Shown here: in pieces, positions 15,958 through 25,514 of the stretch
How the letters are laid out: every line of letters begins with the position of its first letter
Position numbering within the stretch: the stretch's first letter is position 1
Assembly: GCA_937991435.1 (NCBI GenBank)
Contig: CALKPY010000063.1
Location: 1 to 48,489, forward strand
From: an uncultured Acidimicrobiales bacterium
GTDB lineage: Bacteria; Actinomycetota; Acidimicrobiia; Acidimicrobiales; UBA10347
Direction of reading: 5' to 3'
Length of the DNA stretch: 48,489 nucleotides
Position numbers and translations under genes: made by a program
Notes under the pieces: generated by a model
The model's input: only the letters and a program-made list of their open reading frames with translations
The model's database searches: none
What the model was told of the DNA's origin: nothing

Positions 15958-16989
15958 TCAGGACGATTCGGTTCTACGACGAACAACCTCATAACAAGCC
16001 ACGGCGGCAGCGGTCGACACGTTCAAACTCGCGAGGTTTCCGGCGAGCGGAATGCGCGCGACCACGTCGCAACGTTCACGGGCGAGTCGCGACAGTCCGC
16101 TTCCTTCAGCGCCAAGAACCAACGCAACAGGATCGGTAGCCACTTTGAGGTCGAACACCGTCGAGTCGGCCACCATGTCGAGTCCGATCGTCCAAACCTT
16201 GAGTTCAGCCAGCCGGGCAAGGGCCCCAGCGATTCCAGCAACCTGAGCGATCTGCAGATGTTCAACAGCCCCTGCTGCGCTTTTGGTCACCGACGCTGTG
16301 ATTCGGGCAGCTCGATGTTTCGGAAGCACGATGCCGGTCACACCAGCACATTCAGCCACGCGCAAGATCGAACCAAGGTTGCGCGGATCAGTCACGCCGT
16401 CGAGCACCATCAGAAACGGCGGGACCGTTCCGGTTGAGCGTGAGAGTTGATCGAGCGAGACGCTCTGCAACGGTGGAGCAAAGGCGACGACGCCCTGGGG
16501 CGCGTCGGTTCGGGCCAGAGCTTCGAACTTGGATCGGGCCATCTCACGAATAGGGACTTTGGAGTCGTCGGCCAACTCGACGATCTCGTCAAGGATCGGT
16601 GCCGGGTCCATATCGGCGGCAAACAAGATCTCACGGGGCCGACGGGTTCCAGCCATCAACAGTTCGCGGACTGCTTGGCGGCCCTCGACCTGATCGCCAC
16701 CGAGACCGCTCTGGCGCGATGCGCCGGCGGCAGTTTGCGGCGGGCGCATTGGCGTGGTGCCACGTTGACCGCTGCGACGTCCACCGCTTTCGTTCTTTCG
16801 TGGCTCGTCGCCGCCCCGACTGCGACGACCGCCGCCGGTACCGGTGCCGCGCTGAGATCCGCCCCCGGACCGGCCACGCTGGCCACCCGAACCACGTGAA
16901 GGCCCACCAGCGTCTCGAGGGCCACCGGATCGACCACGCTGGCCGCCCGAACCACGTGAACCACCGGACGACGGGTTGCGTCTGTTCAT
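15958..16989 (-). CDS. rlmB: 23S rRNA 2'-O-methyltransferase, TrmH/RlmB type
   Basis: A SPOUT-class RNA 2'-O-ribose methyltransferase of 343 residues. The catalytic domain begins near VEGRQAVRELLMAG (substrate-binding part). The three SPOUT motifs follow: LDGVTDPRNLGSILRVAE, LVLGAEGSGLS and IPLAGNLASLNVSTAAAV. The target is likely Gm2251-type modification of 23S rRNA. The first 100 residues are a disordered, basic Gly/Arg/Ser-rich tail with a near-duplicate of SRGSGGQRGRSGG, probably RNA-binding. The start is ATG 16989, overlapping the ispF stop (ATGA). Confidence 0.93.
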   Translation of the reverse strand: MNRRNPSSGGSRGSGGQRGRSGGPRDAGGPSRGSGGQRGRSGGGSQRGTGTGGGRRSRGGDEPRKNESGGRRSGQRGTTPMRPPQTAAGASRQSGLGGDQVEGRQAVRELLMAGTRRPREILFAADMDPAPILDEIVELADDSKVPIREMARSKFEALARTDAPQGVVAFAPPLQSVSLDQLSRSTGTVPPFLMVLDGVTDPRNLGSILRVAECAGVTGIVLPKHRAARITASVTKSAAGAVEHLQIAQVAGIAGALARLAELKVWTIGLDMVADSTVFDLKVATDPVALVLGAEGSGLSRLARERCDVVARIPLAGNLASLNVSTAAAVACYEVVRRRTESS

Positions 16990-17480
16990 ATCGGCATCTC
17001 TATCAGCGCTACGGCCCAACATGCGATACCTTCGCTACGCCCGACAGCGCCAAGACCCTCGGCACGCTTGCCCTTAACGGTGACGGGCGCCCCCACCGCC
17101 GTAGTCAGTCGTTCAATGATCTCATCGCGTCTCGGGGCGATCTTGGGGCGCTCGGCAACGACGGTGACGTCGACGTTGACTACTCGACCGCCCATTCCCG
17201 TGAGACGCTCGATGGCTTCGTCAAGCAAAACAATGCTGTCGGCGCCTTCGAGAGCGGGATCGGTATCGGGGAAAAGCGCTCCGATATCGCCCAGCCCAGC
17301 AGGACTCAAAACCGCGTCTGTAACGGCGTGGGCGATTACGTCAGAATCGGAGTGCCCATGCAGCCCCGTCTCACCAGGAAACGCAACCCCGCCCAGCACG
17401 AGAACCCGCTGTGGGTTCTCGCTAAAGGGGTGGACATCAAATCCGTGACCCACACGCAATCCCATCGAAGGTGCCGTCAT
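16986..17480 (-). CDS. ispF: 2-C-methyl-D-erythritol 2,4-cyclodiphosphate synthase
   Basis: A 164-residue MEP-pathway enzyme converting CDP-ME 2-phosphate to MEcPP with release of CMP. Seen: GHGFDVHPF with the zinc ligands Asp and His (DVH), GHSDSDVIAHAVTDA with the third His, FPDTDP, and the C-terminal KRAEGLGAVGRSEGIACWAV. Full length. An AGAGGA ribosome site precedes the ATG by five bases. It follows ispD by ten bases and overlaps rlmB by four, so the three form one transcription unit. Confidence 0.97.
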   Translation of the reverse strand: MTAPSMGLRVGHGFDVHPFSENPQRVLVLGGVAFPGETGLHGHSDSDVIAHAVTDAVLSPAGLGDIGALFPDTDPALEGADSIVLLDEAIERLTGMGGRVVNVDVTVVAERPKIAPRRDEIIERLTTAVGAPVTVKGKRAEGLGAVGRSEGIACWAVALIEMPI

Positions 17481-17490
17481 GAAGTTCCTC

Positions 17491-18144
17491 TCATTGGATC
17501 TGCTCGTTCAGCAGGCCGGCAATGACTGCCAGATCTGCGGGTTCGGTGAGCTTGATATTCCACCGTTCGCCGGCAACCGTCACCACGGTGCCGGCAGCTT
17601 GAGCGATCAGACCGGCGTCGTCGGTTGCTTCGGGTTCTGATTCGTGGACCCGTCGCAGGATCGACGCTCGAAAGGCTTGAGGGGTCTGCACTGCACGCAA
17701 TTTGTCGCGATCGACCATCTGGCCGTCGACCGTTCGGATCGTGTCCACAACAGAAACAACCGGTGTGGCCGCATCTGCGCCGTGATGAATTGCAGCGATC
17801 GCTCTGCCATACAACGCCGCCGATGCAACGGGCCGAGCCGCGTCATGCACGACAACCACAGCAGCGTCTTGAGGAACCGCGGCGAGCCCGGCGCGCACCG
17901 AATCGCTGCGGGTGTCGCCCCCGGCGACACAGGTGACGCCCTCGAGGAATTGTTCCGCCCCTGCCAGGTGTTGTTGCGGAAGCACAACAACGACACCGTC
18001 GGTTGCTGACGCAGCAGTGTTTACCGACCATGTCAAGACCGTGCGGCCTGAGATCTCCAGAAACTGTTTGGGCACTTCGCCGCCGAATCGCGTGCCGTTT
18101 CCGGCAGCGACAACGATCGTCCAGACAGGTGCAGCGGCAGGCAT
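17491..18144 (-). CDS. ispD: 2-C-methyl-D-erythritol 4-phosphate cytidylyltransferase
   Basis: A 217-residue nucleotidyltransferase making CDP-ME from MEP and CTP. Seen: the N-terminal VVAAGNGTRFGGEVPKQF (nucleotide loop with the key Lys/Arg), VVVVHDAARP with the Mg-binding Asp, and C-terminal TDDAGLI and GERWNIKLTEPADL. Full length; ATG at 18144. It lies divergent from the Crp/Fnr gene, with 130 bases between. First gene of the ispD-ispF-rlmB unit. A polyprenyl synthase, the consumer of the pathway's product, lies at 25.5 kb. Confidence 0.97.
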   Translation of the reverse strand: MPAAAPVWTIVVAAGNGTRFGGEVPKQFLEISGRTVLTWSVNTAASATDGVVVVLPQQHLAGAEQFLEGVTCVAGGDTRSDSVRAGLAAVPQDAAVVVVHDAARPVASAALYGRAIAAIHHGADAATPVVSVVDTIRTVDGQMVDRDKLRAVQTPQAFRASILRRVHESEPEATDDAGLIAQAAGTVVTVAGERWNIKLTEPADLAVIAGLLNEQIQ

Positions 18145-18274
18145 TTGATCAACCGAAAATAACAGAGGGACGGGCCCCGACTGCGCTCGACACCATGTGT
18201 GGAATCTTGCCGAACTACCCTCGGGTCAGATCTCACCGTACTCTCCATAGTGCGACGACGCGGAAGGGCCGCAA

Positions 18275-18937
18275 ATGACTGACGCAGCAGCACTCGCCGA
18301 GACTGATCTCTTCTCTCAGGCCGACCAACCGAGCATCGATCGACTCGCCGCCGCGAGTAACCGGCGACAACTTGACCGTGGCGACGTACTTTTTCGCCAA
18401 GATGATGAGCCATCGGCCGTTTATCTCGTGCTCGAAGGTCGCATAGCAATCGCTAACCGATCCTTTGACGGGCGCGAGTCGATGGTTGCATTGATGGAAG
18501 ACGGCGACCTGTTCGGCGAGATGGGCTTGTTCGGCCACGGCGACGGCCGGTCAGCCGATGCACGCGCCCTCGAGCCAACGACCTTGGTTGAGCTTCCGTT
18601 TGCGCCCATCAAGGCGTTGTTTGACGAGCAACCTCAGCTGCTTTGGGGTGTTGTTTCAATGTTGTCCCAACGCTTGCGGGCGATGGACAATGCACTAGCT
18701 GACTCGGTTTTCCTCGATGTGACGGGAAGAACCGCCAAGCGCCTGCTCGATATGGCCGGCGAAAACGACGAATTCGTGCTTCCGCTCACCCAAGAAGAAC
18801 TTGCTGGCATGGTCGGCGCTTCGCGAGAACGTGTTAACAAGTCGATCAACCAGTTCATCAGACTCGGTTGGTTGGCCCAGACCGAGCGGGGCTACTCGAT
18901 CACGAACCGGCAACAGCTAGAGATCCGGTCGCGCTGA
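18275..18937 (+). CDS. Crp/Fnr family transcription regulator
   Basis: A 220-residue regulator. The N-terminal cyclic-nucleotide-binding beta barrel spans about 10-125, with YLVLEGRIAIA and GDLFGEMGLFG. A long dimer helix follows, then an HTH_Crp domain (about 150-215) with LTQEELAGMVGASRERVNKS as recognition region. The GEMGLF...RSADARA arrangement is close to cAMP-binding proteins (GE, R and S/T contacts), so cAMP is a plausible ligand. No FNR-type cysteine cluster is present. A GGAAGG ribosome site stands seven bases before the ATG. Divergent from ispD; converges with radA, leaving 25 bases. Confidence 0.94.
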   Translation: MTDAAALAETDLFSQADQPSIDRLAAASNRRQLDRGDVLFRQDDEPSAVYLVLEGRIAIANRSFDGRESMVALMEDGDLFGEMGLFGHGDGRSADARALEPTTLVELPFAPIKALFDEQPQLLWGVVSMLSQRLRAMDNALADSVFLDVTGRTAKRLLDMAGENDEFVLPLTQEELAGMVGASRERVNKSINQFIRLGWLAQTERGYSITNRQQLEIRSR

Positions 18938-18962
18938 CGAACCGTGACAAAGCAGCCATTAC

Positions 18963-20378
18963 CTAGGCAGCTGCGACCGCCGCCCGATCGAGACGCAGCG
19001 CGGTCACAGCCTCGGCAACGGTCGATGCTCCGACAACAGGCAATGGGGTGTCACCCTGAGCATTTGACGAGGGCACAACCGCCTTGCGGAAGCCGAGTCG
19101 AGCGGCCTCGGCCAATCGCCGGTCAACCGCGGACGCCGAGCGGAGTTCCCCAGCCAGGCCGACCTCGCCGATAATTGCGACATCGGCCGGAAGCGGGCGA
19201 TCAAGCGAAGAAGATGCCACCGCTGCACACACCGCCAGGTCAGCTCCGGGTTCACCGATTCGCAGACCGCCGACAACTGACAGGTAGACATCGTTGGCCG
19301 ATACAGCGATGCCAACCCGACGATCGAGTACGGCGAGCAACATTGATAATCGCTTCTGGTCGAAGCCCTGGGCCGATCGTCTGGGAGCAGGGGCCGAAGA
19401 CGCGACGACCAGCCCTTGCACTTCGAGCAGCACGGCGCGTCGACCTTCGATGGTCACCGCAACCGATGAACCTGCAACATCGGTGTGGCGATCGGTCAGC
19501 ATGCGACCCGACGGGTCATCGACCGTCGTCAAACCCTGGCCGGTCATCTCGAACACGCCGAGCTCACCTGTGGCGCCGAAACGATGTTTGAGTGCCCGCA
19601 GCACTCGTAACCCGAGTTCTCGCTCACCGTCAAAGGACAACACCGAGTCAACCAAATGCTCGAGCACCCGCGGACCAGCCAACGAGCCGTCTTTGGTGAC
19701 CTGCCCAACAAGCACGATCGCACAGTGATGCTTGCGCGCCGCCAGGGCGAGTCGATGAGCACATTGACGCACTTGGGCGACGGAACCAGGAGCCGACGCC
19801 AGAACGGGGTCAAACACCGTTTGAATCGAGTCGATAATGGCGAGTGACGGACCAAGGCGCCCAATATCAGCAATGACCCCGTCGAGATTGCAGTCGCCTC
19901 CAACATGTACCGATGCGCCACCCAGCCCAAGCCGCTCAAAGCGCGCCGAAACCTGTTGCGGGGACTCTTCGGCTGAAACACAGAGGGTGTCGCCCAGCGC
20001 ACCGACATCCGCGGTACCTGCGCCGCTATGCGCACCAGCCCAGGAGGCGGCGACCTGCGATAGAAGCGTCGACTTGCCCACCCCTGGTTCGCCGCCGAGC
20101 AATGTGATCGACCCTGGAACAAGACCACCGCCGAGCACTCGGTCGAACTCGTCGATGCCGGTTGGCTTGGGTCGAACCGTTGTGGTGTCGAGTTCGCTCA
20201 ACAGCGTCGCAGGCATGTGACTAACAAACGCGGGTGCGGCTACTTCACCGGGAGTCGCGCCCCCAATGATGGATTCGATGTAGGTGTTCCAGTGCCCACA
20301 GCCAGTGCAGCGACCCACCCATTTGGGGACCTGGTCGCCACATGTCGTGCACTCATAGATCGCTCTCGGCTTTGCCAT
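18963..20378 (-). CDS. radA: DNA repair protein RadA
   Basis: A 471-residue RecA-like branch-migration helicase for recombinational repair. Domains in order: a C4 zinc finger (CTTCGDQVPKWVGRCTGCGHW), a RecA core with Walker A GGEPGVGKS and Walker B LAIIDSIQT, the RadA-specific motif, and a Lon-protease-like C-terminal domain without proteolytic function. The RadA motif reads KHRFG where the family has KNRFG, an unusual change in a residue important for DNA-dependent function in other bacteria. ATG 20378 is chosen because the zinc finger follows directly; a longer frame from 20420 has no support. Confidence 0.95.
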   Translation of the reverse strand: MAKPRAIYECTTCGDQVPKWVGRCTGCGHWNTYIESIIGGATPGEVAAPAFVSHMPATLLSELDTTTVRPKPTGIDEFDRVLGGGLVPGSITLLGGEPGVGKSTLLSQVAASWAGAHSGAGTADVGALGDTLCVSAEESPQQVSARFERLGLGGASVHVGGDCNLDGVIADIGRLGPSLAIIDSIQTVFDPVLASAPGSVAQVRQCAHRLALAARKHHCAIVLVGQVTKDGSLAGPRVLEHLVDSVLSFDGERELGLRVLRALKHRFGATGELGVFEMTGQGLTTVDDPSGRMLTDRHTDVAGSSVAVTIEGRRAVLLEVQGLVVASSAPAPRRSAQGFDQKRLSMLLAVLDRRVGIAVSANDVYLSVVGGLRIGEPGADLAVCAAVASSSLDRPLPADVAIIGEVGLAGELRSASAVDRRLAEAARLGFRKAVVPSSNAQGDTPLPVVGASTVAEAVTALRLDRAAVAAA

Positions 20379-20499
20379 AACGAAGATCATGCACGAGCCC
20401 TGCGACAGCCCGCCTCTCACTCAACGACGATCAACATCTCCTACGATGCCCACGCATCACTGATTCGGTCACCCGGCCGCGGTCTTGCGGATCCCAAAA

Positions 20500-21183
20500 A
20501 TGACCAATGCCAATTACGACATCGTGCTGCTCGACCTCGACCACACACTTTTCGATTTCGATGCCTCGGAACAACTCGCGTTCGCTGATATTGCGGCTTG
20601 GGCCAACATCGATGATCCCGCGTCTGCCTTTGCTACCTACAAACAGCTCAACTCCGCGTTGTGGAAGCGGGTCGAATCAGGGGACCTACTCGCAACCGAT
20701 GTGCGCCTCCTGCGCTCGACGCAGCTGATCAGTGCCCTGAGTCTTACAGTCGACCCGGTGGAGCTCACAGATCGCTTCCTGAGCGGGCTGGGCCAATACG
20801 GCGACCTGTATCCCGGTGCTTCGGCAGTACTTGATGCCCTCGCATCAACGACCTTGCTTGGCATGGTCACAAACGGTGTAAGCGAAGTCCAACGCGCCAA
20901 GATCAAACGACTACATCTCGACCAGTGGTTCCACGCCGTTTCAATTTCGGGCGAACTCAACGTGGCCAAGCCCAACACGGCCATATTCGACCACGCTCTC
21001 GCACAGTTCGACGACGTAGACCGCAGTCGCGTGCTCATGATCGGCGACAGTCTGGGGTCAGATATCGCGGGAGCGATCCAATCAGGTATCGATGCTTGTT
21101 GGTACAACCCGGTGGCGGCTGACACCGCAAACAGCGCCCGCTACGTCATCGACGATCTCGACCAGATCCCTGGCCTGATTTAG
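20500..21183 (+). CDS. HAD hydrolase, YjjG-like pyrimidine 5'-nucleotidase
   Basis: A 227-residue haloacid-dehalogenase superfamily phosphatase. All four motifs are intact: LLDLDHTLFDF (nucleophile and acid Asp), MVTNG (Thr/Asn), K in GELNVAKPNTAIF, and MIGDSLGSDI. The helical cap between motifs I and II and the overall length fit the YjjG/HAD-IA group, which dephosphorylates nucleoside monophosphates, often non-canonical ones; the exact substrate is inference. ATG 20500 begins the conserved part; an earlier ATG at 20485 is possible. It converges with a second, degenerate HAD-containing gene. Confidence 0.85.
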   Translation: MTNANYDIVLLDLDHTLFDFDASEQLAFADIAAWANIDDPASAFATYKQLNSALWKRVESGDLLATDVRLLRSTQLISALSLTVDPVELTDRFLSGLGQYGDLYPGASAVLDALASTTLLGMVTNGVSEVQRAKIKRLHLDQWFHAVSISGELNVAKPNTAIFDHALAQFDDVDRSRVLMIGDSLGSDIAGAIQSGIDACWYNPVAADTANSARYVIDDLDQIPGLI

Positions 21184-21198
21184 CAAGCTTGAGGCGTG

Positions 21199-22677
21199 CT
21201 ACAACCGGCGCTTGAAGAAGGCGGCAAAGGTCTCAATGCGAGGATGTTTGTCCGCCAACTCCGGTCGGTCCTGCTCGGGGTCAAAACCACAGGTCCTCAT
21301 GCCTAACGACCTTGCAGCGTCGAGGCGCTTCACGTCGTTGTCGATGTAGAGGCAGTACTCAAACGCGACACCCGACTCACGTCTGAGCAGCTCAAACATG
21401 CCCGGCGACGTAGCAAGGGCTCCCGCCTCTGACGACACGATCCAAGGCCACAGCTGACTGAGCGAGTCGCGGGTTCGCGTCTTGTGTGACCAGGCAGCGG
21501 CGTCATTGGTGAGTACCGCCACTGGAATCTTGCGACGCTGCAACTCGACAAGAAAGTCCATTGCTCCCGCTCGCAACTGGCGCATCTCGACGAACACATC
21601 GTCGATAGCAGCGCCCCGAGCCGGCACTTCGACAGCACTCCAAAACGATGCCGTCGACGATGAACCAACCAAGACCTCGTCGAACCACTCGCTGATGGCT
21701 CGTGTGCTTCCGGCTCCGCGGTTGTGTTCGACAAACGGAATCACATGCGCTTGCAAATTCATCGCTGGTCGATACAGCACCGACAACGGCTCAATGATCA
21801 CCAGGCGCACTGGTCCATGTTCTGCTGCGGCGGTGGCTCGGCTCTGAGACTTGGCGGTTCGAGCAGGCGCGATTTCTGGACTCGCTGGAATTTGTGATCG
21901 CAACGCAGCTGGCACACCGGCAGGCCGCAAGCGGCTGGCTCTTCGTTCAAGCACCAGACCAAGAGCGGCAAGACTAAACGCCAATGCACACAGCGCCCCG
22001 AGAGCGATGCCGATCCACCGCAACAGCAACGGAAGCGTCTTTTCTGAGATCGATTCGAGCCGCACTACCTGCGGGTCATCACCGAGACGCGACTCAATTC
22101 GGGTTGCCGATGGAGTGGCACCTTCATCGGCAAAGATCGAAGCTTCGAGCGTGACACCAACAACGTCTTGAGGTGTTCGCTCATCGACCCGAGAGCTGAT
22201 CACCGAACCGAACGACACTTCACCCAGTGCAGACGAAAGACGATCGTCTGTTGCAAGTTCCCACCCTCGACGCAAATCAAGATCGAAGTTCAACTGTCGG
22301 GTGCGCCGGGAAAAATCATCGGTACCGACAACCTCGACGTCTCGGAATACGTCGGGTCCGGCGATCTGATCGAGAATCGTTTGCCAATCGCCAGCAGACG
22401 CCACATAACGACTCGCTTCAACTCGCACCGAACCGTCGGCTGCGGTCACCGGATCATCGACCGTCCAGCCAGCGTCTCGCAAGTCTTGCAAACGAAGATC
22501 GCCAGCGACATCACCGAGGGCTGCGACAGCCGCCGCGTCAAACACGGCTTCTACCGAAGCTGCGCCCGACCCGTCGTCGTCAACATTGATCGTCACCAAC
22601 ACGTCGAGCTGGCAGGCTGTGAGGGCAACGAGCAACACCAAAACAGTCGCCACGCAGGTCGCGGTGCGCCGAATCAC
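21199..22677 (-). CDS. Lipoprotein-membrane-HAD fusion protein with degenerate HAD motifs
   Basis: A 492-residue protein of unusual build. Residues 1-22 are a lipoprotein signal with lipobox LTAC (C22). Residues about 24-212 resemble the LppM-type extracytoplasmic domain (VLVTINVDDDGSGAASVEAV). One membrane helix lies at 216-243. A linker leads to a cytoplasmic HAD-like domain (about 288-492) that keeps the fold signature (VAVLTNDAAAW, YIDNDVKRLDAARSLGMRT). Motif I reads VIIEPLSVL, so both catalytic aspartates are missing, and the usual motif III lysine is also absent (LATSPGMF). It is therefore probably a non-catalytic sensor or scaffold. The start is GTG at 22677, 47 bases after clpC. Confidence 0.75.
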   Translation of the reverse strand: MIRRTATCVATVLVLLVALTACQLDVLVTINVDDDGSGAASVEAVFDAAAVAALGDVAGDLRLQDLRDAGWTVDDPVTAADGSVRVEASRYVASAGDWQTILDQIAGPDVFRDVEVVGTDDFSRRTRQLNFDLDLRRGWELATDDRLSSALGEVSFGSVISSRVDERTPQDVVGVTLEASIFADEGATPSATRIESRLGDDPQVVRLESISEKTLPLLLRWIGIALGALCALAFSLAALGLVLERRASRLRPAGVPAALRSQIPASPEIAPARTAKSQSRATAAAEHGPVRLVIIEPLSVLYRPAMNLQAHVIPFVEHNRGAGSTRAISEWFDEVLVGSSSTASFWSAVEVPARGAAIDDVFVEMRQLRAGAMDFLVELQRRKIPVAVLTNDAAAWSHKTRTRDSLSQLWPWIVSSEAGALATSPGMFELLRRESGVAFEYCLYIDNDVKRLDAARSLGMRTCGFDPEQDRPELADKHPRIETFAAFFKRRL

Positions 22678-22705
22678 GGTTGCATTGTCATTGATTGTTC
22701 GAACA

Positions 22706-22717
22706 GGCGCAAGCGCC
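22706..22717. repeat. Short hairpin after clpC
   Basis: GGCGC-AA-GCGCC is directly next to the palindrome TGTTCGAACA (22697-22706), between the clpC stop and the next start. There is no T-run, so termination is doubtful. Confidence 0.3.
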
Positions 22718-22724
22718 GCTCAAT

Positions 22725-25247
22725 TCACTCGACCGCGGCCATTTCCTGCACGGGAGGTTCGAAGCCGTCAACACTGCTGAAGACAATCTTCTTTTCGCCA
22801 GCCCTGTCTTCGTCTTCGGCAATATCGACGATGATCATCTGACCGGCACGGAACTCTTTTTGCAGGAGTTGTTCAGACAGCGGATCTTCGACCATGCGTT
22901 GGATCGCACGACGCAATGGTCGCGCTCCGAGCTGAGGGTCATAACCACGCTCAGCGAGCAATCGCTTGGCTCCATCGGTGAGTTCAAGTCCCATGCCTTG
23001 AGACTCAAGCTGAGTGCGAACACGAGTGATCATGAGATCGACGATCTGCACAATCTCGTCGAGCGTCGGCTCGTGGAACACGATGGTGTCGTCGATGCGG
23101 TTCAGGAATTCAGGTCGGAAATGCTCCTTGAGCGCATCATTAACCTTTTCCTTCATGCGCTCGTAGCTCACGGCCTCGTCGTTCTTGGTAAAGCCAAGGT
23201 TGGCCTTACGAAGATCACGGGTGCCGAGGTTCGAGGTCATGATCAACACGGTGTTACGGAAGTCGACCGTGCGACCCTGTGAGTCGGTCAAGCGACCTTC
23301 TTCAAGGATCTGCAGCAATGTGTTGAACACATCTGGATGAGCCTTTTCGACCTCGTCGAACAACACAACCGAGAATGGCTTACGTCGCACAGCTTCGGTG
23401 AGCTGACCACCCTCGTCGTAGCCGACGTAACCAGGGGGCGAACCGACCAACCGGCTGACGGTGTGCTTCTCCATGTATTCAGACATGTCAAGGCTGATAA
23501 GCGAATCTTCGTCGCCAAACAAGAACTCGGCGAGGGTTTTGGCCAGCTCAGTCTTGCCCACGCCTGAAGGGCCGAGGAAGATGAACGAGCCGCTCGGACG
23601 CTTAGGGTCTTTGAGCCCGGCACGTGTGCGGCGAATGGCCTTGGAAAGCGCTTTGATGCCGTCTTCTTGACCGATGATGCGCTTGTGGAGCTCGTCTTCC
23701 ATGCGGAGCAGGCGGGCGGTCTCTTCTTCGGTCAACTTGTAGACCGGAATACCGGTCCAGACCGACAGCACGTCAGCCACAGCTTCTTCGTCGACCTCGT
23801 CGAACAGGTCGACGCCGTTGGCCTTGATCTCAGCTTCGAGTTCTTCCTTTTTGGCAAGAAGCTCTTTTTCGGTATCGCGCAGCGAACCGGCCTTTTCGAA
23901 GTCTTGCGATTCGACCGCAGCCTTTTTGTCTTCGACCACCTTGGCGATGGATTCTTCGAGCTCTTTGTAATCGGGCGGGGTTTCCATGCGCTTGATGCGC
24001 AGACGTGAGCCGGCTTCGTCGATCAGGTCAATGGCCTTGTCAGGAAGATGACGGTCACTTATGTAGCGATCCGCAAGGTTCGCAGCTGCCACAAGTGCCT
24101 GATCGGTGATCGTGACTCGGTGATGGCTCTCGTAGCGGTCGCGGAGTCCCTTGAGGATCTCGATGGTGTGCGCCACAGACGGCTCTTCGACCTTGATTGG
24201 CTGAAAGCGTCGTTCGAGTGCCGCGTCTTTTTCGAGATGCTTGCGATATTCGTCGGTCGTCGTTGCGCCAATGGTTTGCAGCTCGCCGCGGGCGAGCATG
24301 GGCTTGAGAATCGACGCAGCGTCGATTGCACCCTCGGCGGCACCGGCGCCGACAAGTGTGTGGATCTCGTCGATAAACAAGATGATGTCGCCGCGGGTCT
24401 TGATTTCTTTGAGAACCTTTTTTAGGCGCTCTTCGAAATCGCCGCGGTAGCGACTACCTGCGACGAGCGCACCGAGATCGAGCGTGTACAACTGCTTGCC
24501 GCGAATGGTGTCGGGCACATTGTCGCTGGCAATCTTTTGAGCCAGACCTTCGACGATTGCGGTCTTTCCTACACCTGGTTCACCAATCAGGACGGGGTTG
24601 TTCTTGGTGCGGCGCGACAGCACCTGCATGACCCGTTCGGTTTCGCGACTGCGACCGATGACTGGGTCGAGTTCTTTGTCGCGGGCAAGTTGAGTCAGGT
24701 TGCGTCCGAACTGATCGAGGACCGCCGACCCTGACGAGCTCTCGCCGCTGCCGCCGCCGGTCGTCGCACCGGCTTTTTCGCCGCCTTCGCCGGAAGCACT
24801 TCCTGGGCCGGAATAGCCCGACAGAAGCTGAATGACCTGCTGGCGTACTCGGGAAAGATCAGCGCCCAGCTTGACGAGCACCTGTGCGGCAACGCCTTCG
24901 CCCTCGCGGATCAGACCAAGCAGAATGTGCTCGGTACCGATGTAGTTGTGGCCGAGTTGCAGCGCCTCACGCAGAGACAATTCAAGGACTTTTTTGGCGC
25001 GCGGCGTAAACGGAATGTGACCGCTTGGTGAGGTGCCGCCCTGGCCGATGATTTCCTCGACCTGGTTGCGCACGGCTTCGAGCGAAATGCCCAACGACTC
25101 AAGCGCTTTGGCTGCGACACCTTCGCCCTCGTGAATCAGTCCGAGCAGAATGTGCTCGGTACCGATGTAGTTGTGATTGAGTAGTCGCGCTTCTTCTTGC
25201 GCGAGAACAACAACTCGGCGGGCTCGGTCTGTAAATCTTTCGAACAT
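22725..25247 (-). CDS. clpC: ATP-dependent Clp protease ATP-binding subunit ClpC
   Basis: An 840-residue AAA+ unfoldase that feeds proteins to ClpP. Two Clp-N repeats occupy about 1-145 ([13 protein letters not shown] occurs twice). The first AAA module has [12 protein letters not shown]-type coiled middle domain lies near 420-465. The second AAA module has GPSGVGKT, followed by the C-terminal D2-small domain. The start is ATG 25247 ([20 protein letters not shown]); the open frame to 25427 upstream is not part of the family. It is divergent from the polyprenyl synthase, with 267 bases between. Together with GroEL and FtsH it forms the window's protein-quality group. Confidence 0.97.
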   Translation of the reverse strand: MFERFTDRARRVVVLAQEEARLLNHNYIGTEHILLGLIHEGEGVAAKALESLGISLEAVRNQVEEIIGQGGTSPSGHIPFTPRAKKVLELSLREALQLGHNYIGTEHILLGLIREGEGVAAQVLVKLGADLSRVRQQVIQLLSGYSGPGSASGEGGEKAGATTGGGSGESSSGSAVLDQFGRNLTQLARDKELDPVIGRSRETERVMQVLSRRTKNNPVLIGEPGVGKTAIVEGLAQKIASDNVPDTIRGKQLYTLDLGALVAGSRYRGDFEERLKKVLKEIKTRGDIILFIDEIHTLVGAGAAEGAIDAASILKPMLARGELQTIGATTTDEYRKHLEKDAALERRFQPIKVEEPSVAHTIEILKGLRDRYESHHRVTITDQALVAAANLADRYISDRHLPDKAIDLIDEAGSRLRIKRMETPPDYKELEESIAKVVEDKKAAVESQDFEKAGSLRDTEKELLAKKEELEAEIKANGVDLFDEVDEEAVADVLSVWTGIPVYKLTEEETARLLRMEDELHKRIIGQEDGIKALSKAIRRTRAGLKDPKRPSGSFIFLGPSGVGKTELAKTLAEFLFGDEDSLISLDMSEYMEKHTVSRLVGSPPGYVGYDEGGQLTEAVRRKPFSVVLFDEVEKAHPDVFNTLLQILEEGRLTDSQGRTVDFRNTVLIMTSNLGTRDLRKANLGFTKNDEAVSYERMKEKVNDALKEHFRPEFLNRIDDTIVFHEPTLDEIVQIVDLMITRVRTQLESQGMGLELTDGAKRLLAERGYDPQLGARPLRRAIQRMVEDPLSEQLLQKEFRAGQMIIVDIAEDEDRAGEKKIVFSSVDGFEPPVQEMAAVE

Positions 25248-25319
25248 CGGCTTGTTCGGGCCTTTCGTCAAAGGTACGGCGAGTGTACCCATGGCCTCGG
25301 ACAGGCCACATTCGCCGAC

Positions 25320-25336
25320 CACTTCGTGTAGAAGTG
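25320..25336. promoter_or_regulatory. Inverted repeat CACTTC-N5-GAAGTG upstream of clpC
   Basis: A 6-bp inverted repeat with a five-base spacer, 73 bases before the clpC start in the clpC/polyprenyl synthase divergent region. A regulator site is possible. It does not match the CIRCE or ClgR consensus as I know them. Confidence 0.3.
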
Positions 25337-25501
25337 CCTTGTCTGTAGTTGAGAGTAGGGATTTGAGATCGGTTGAGCGACTTGCGAGTCGCAGTTTGAG
25401 GTTGAACACGCCAGAGAGCGGCCTCATTCCCTATCGGCACAAAACATCGATGTGTGAACCGTCACCATCACGACAGCTCAGTTACCCCGCAAAACAGCGC
25501 C

Positions 25502-25507
25502 TATCGT
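25502..25507 (+). promoter_or_regulatory. -10-like hexamer of the polyprenyl synthase gene
   Basis: TATCGT followed by seven bases and the ATG at 25515. No clear ribosome site, so a leaderless start is likely. Confidence 0.4.
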
Positions 25508-25514
25508 TTGGGGT

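Noticed and set aside
16656-16964. Overlapping frames in the Gly/Arg-rich 5' part of rlmB
   Set aside because: Low-complexity GC-rich sequence keeps several frames open; only the minus-strand RlmB frame has a conserved domain.
16989-17022. Longer start for RlmB at 17022
   Set aside because: ATG 16989 overlaps the ispF stop as ATGA, which is the typical coupled start; the extra residues have no family support.
22725-25427. Extended 900-residue ClpC start
   Set aside because: ClpC proteins begin at [10 protein letters not shown] (25247); the upstream part is the divergent regulatory region.
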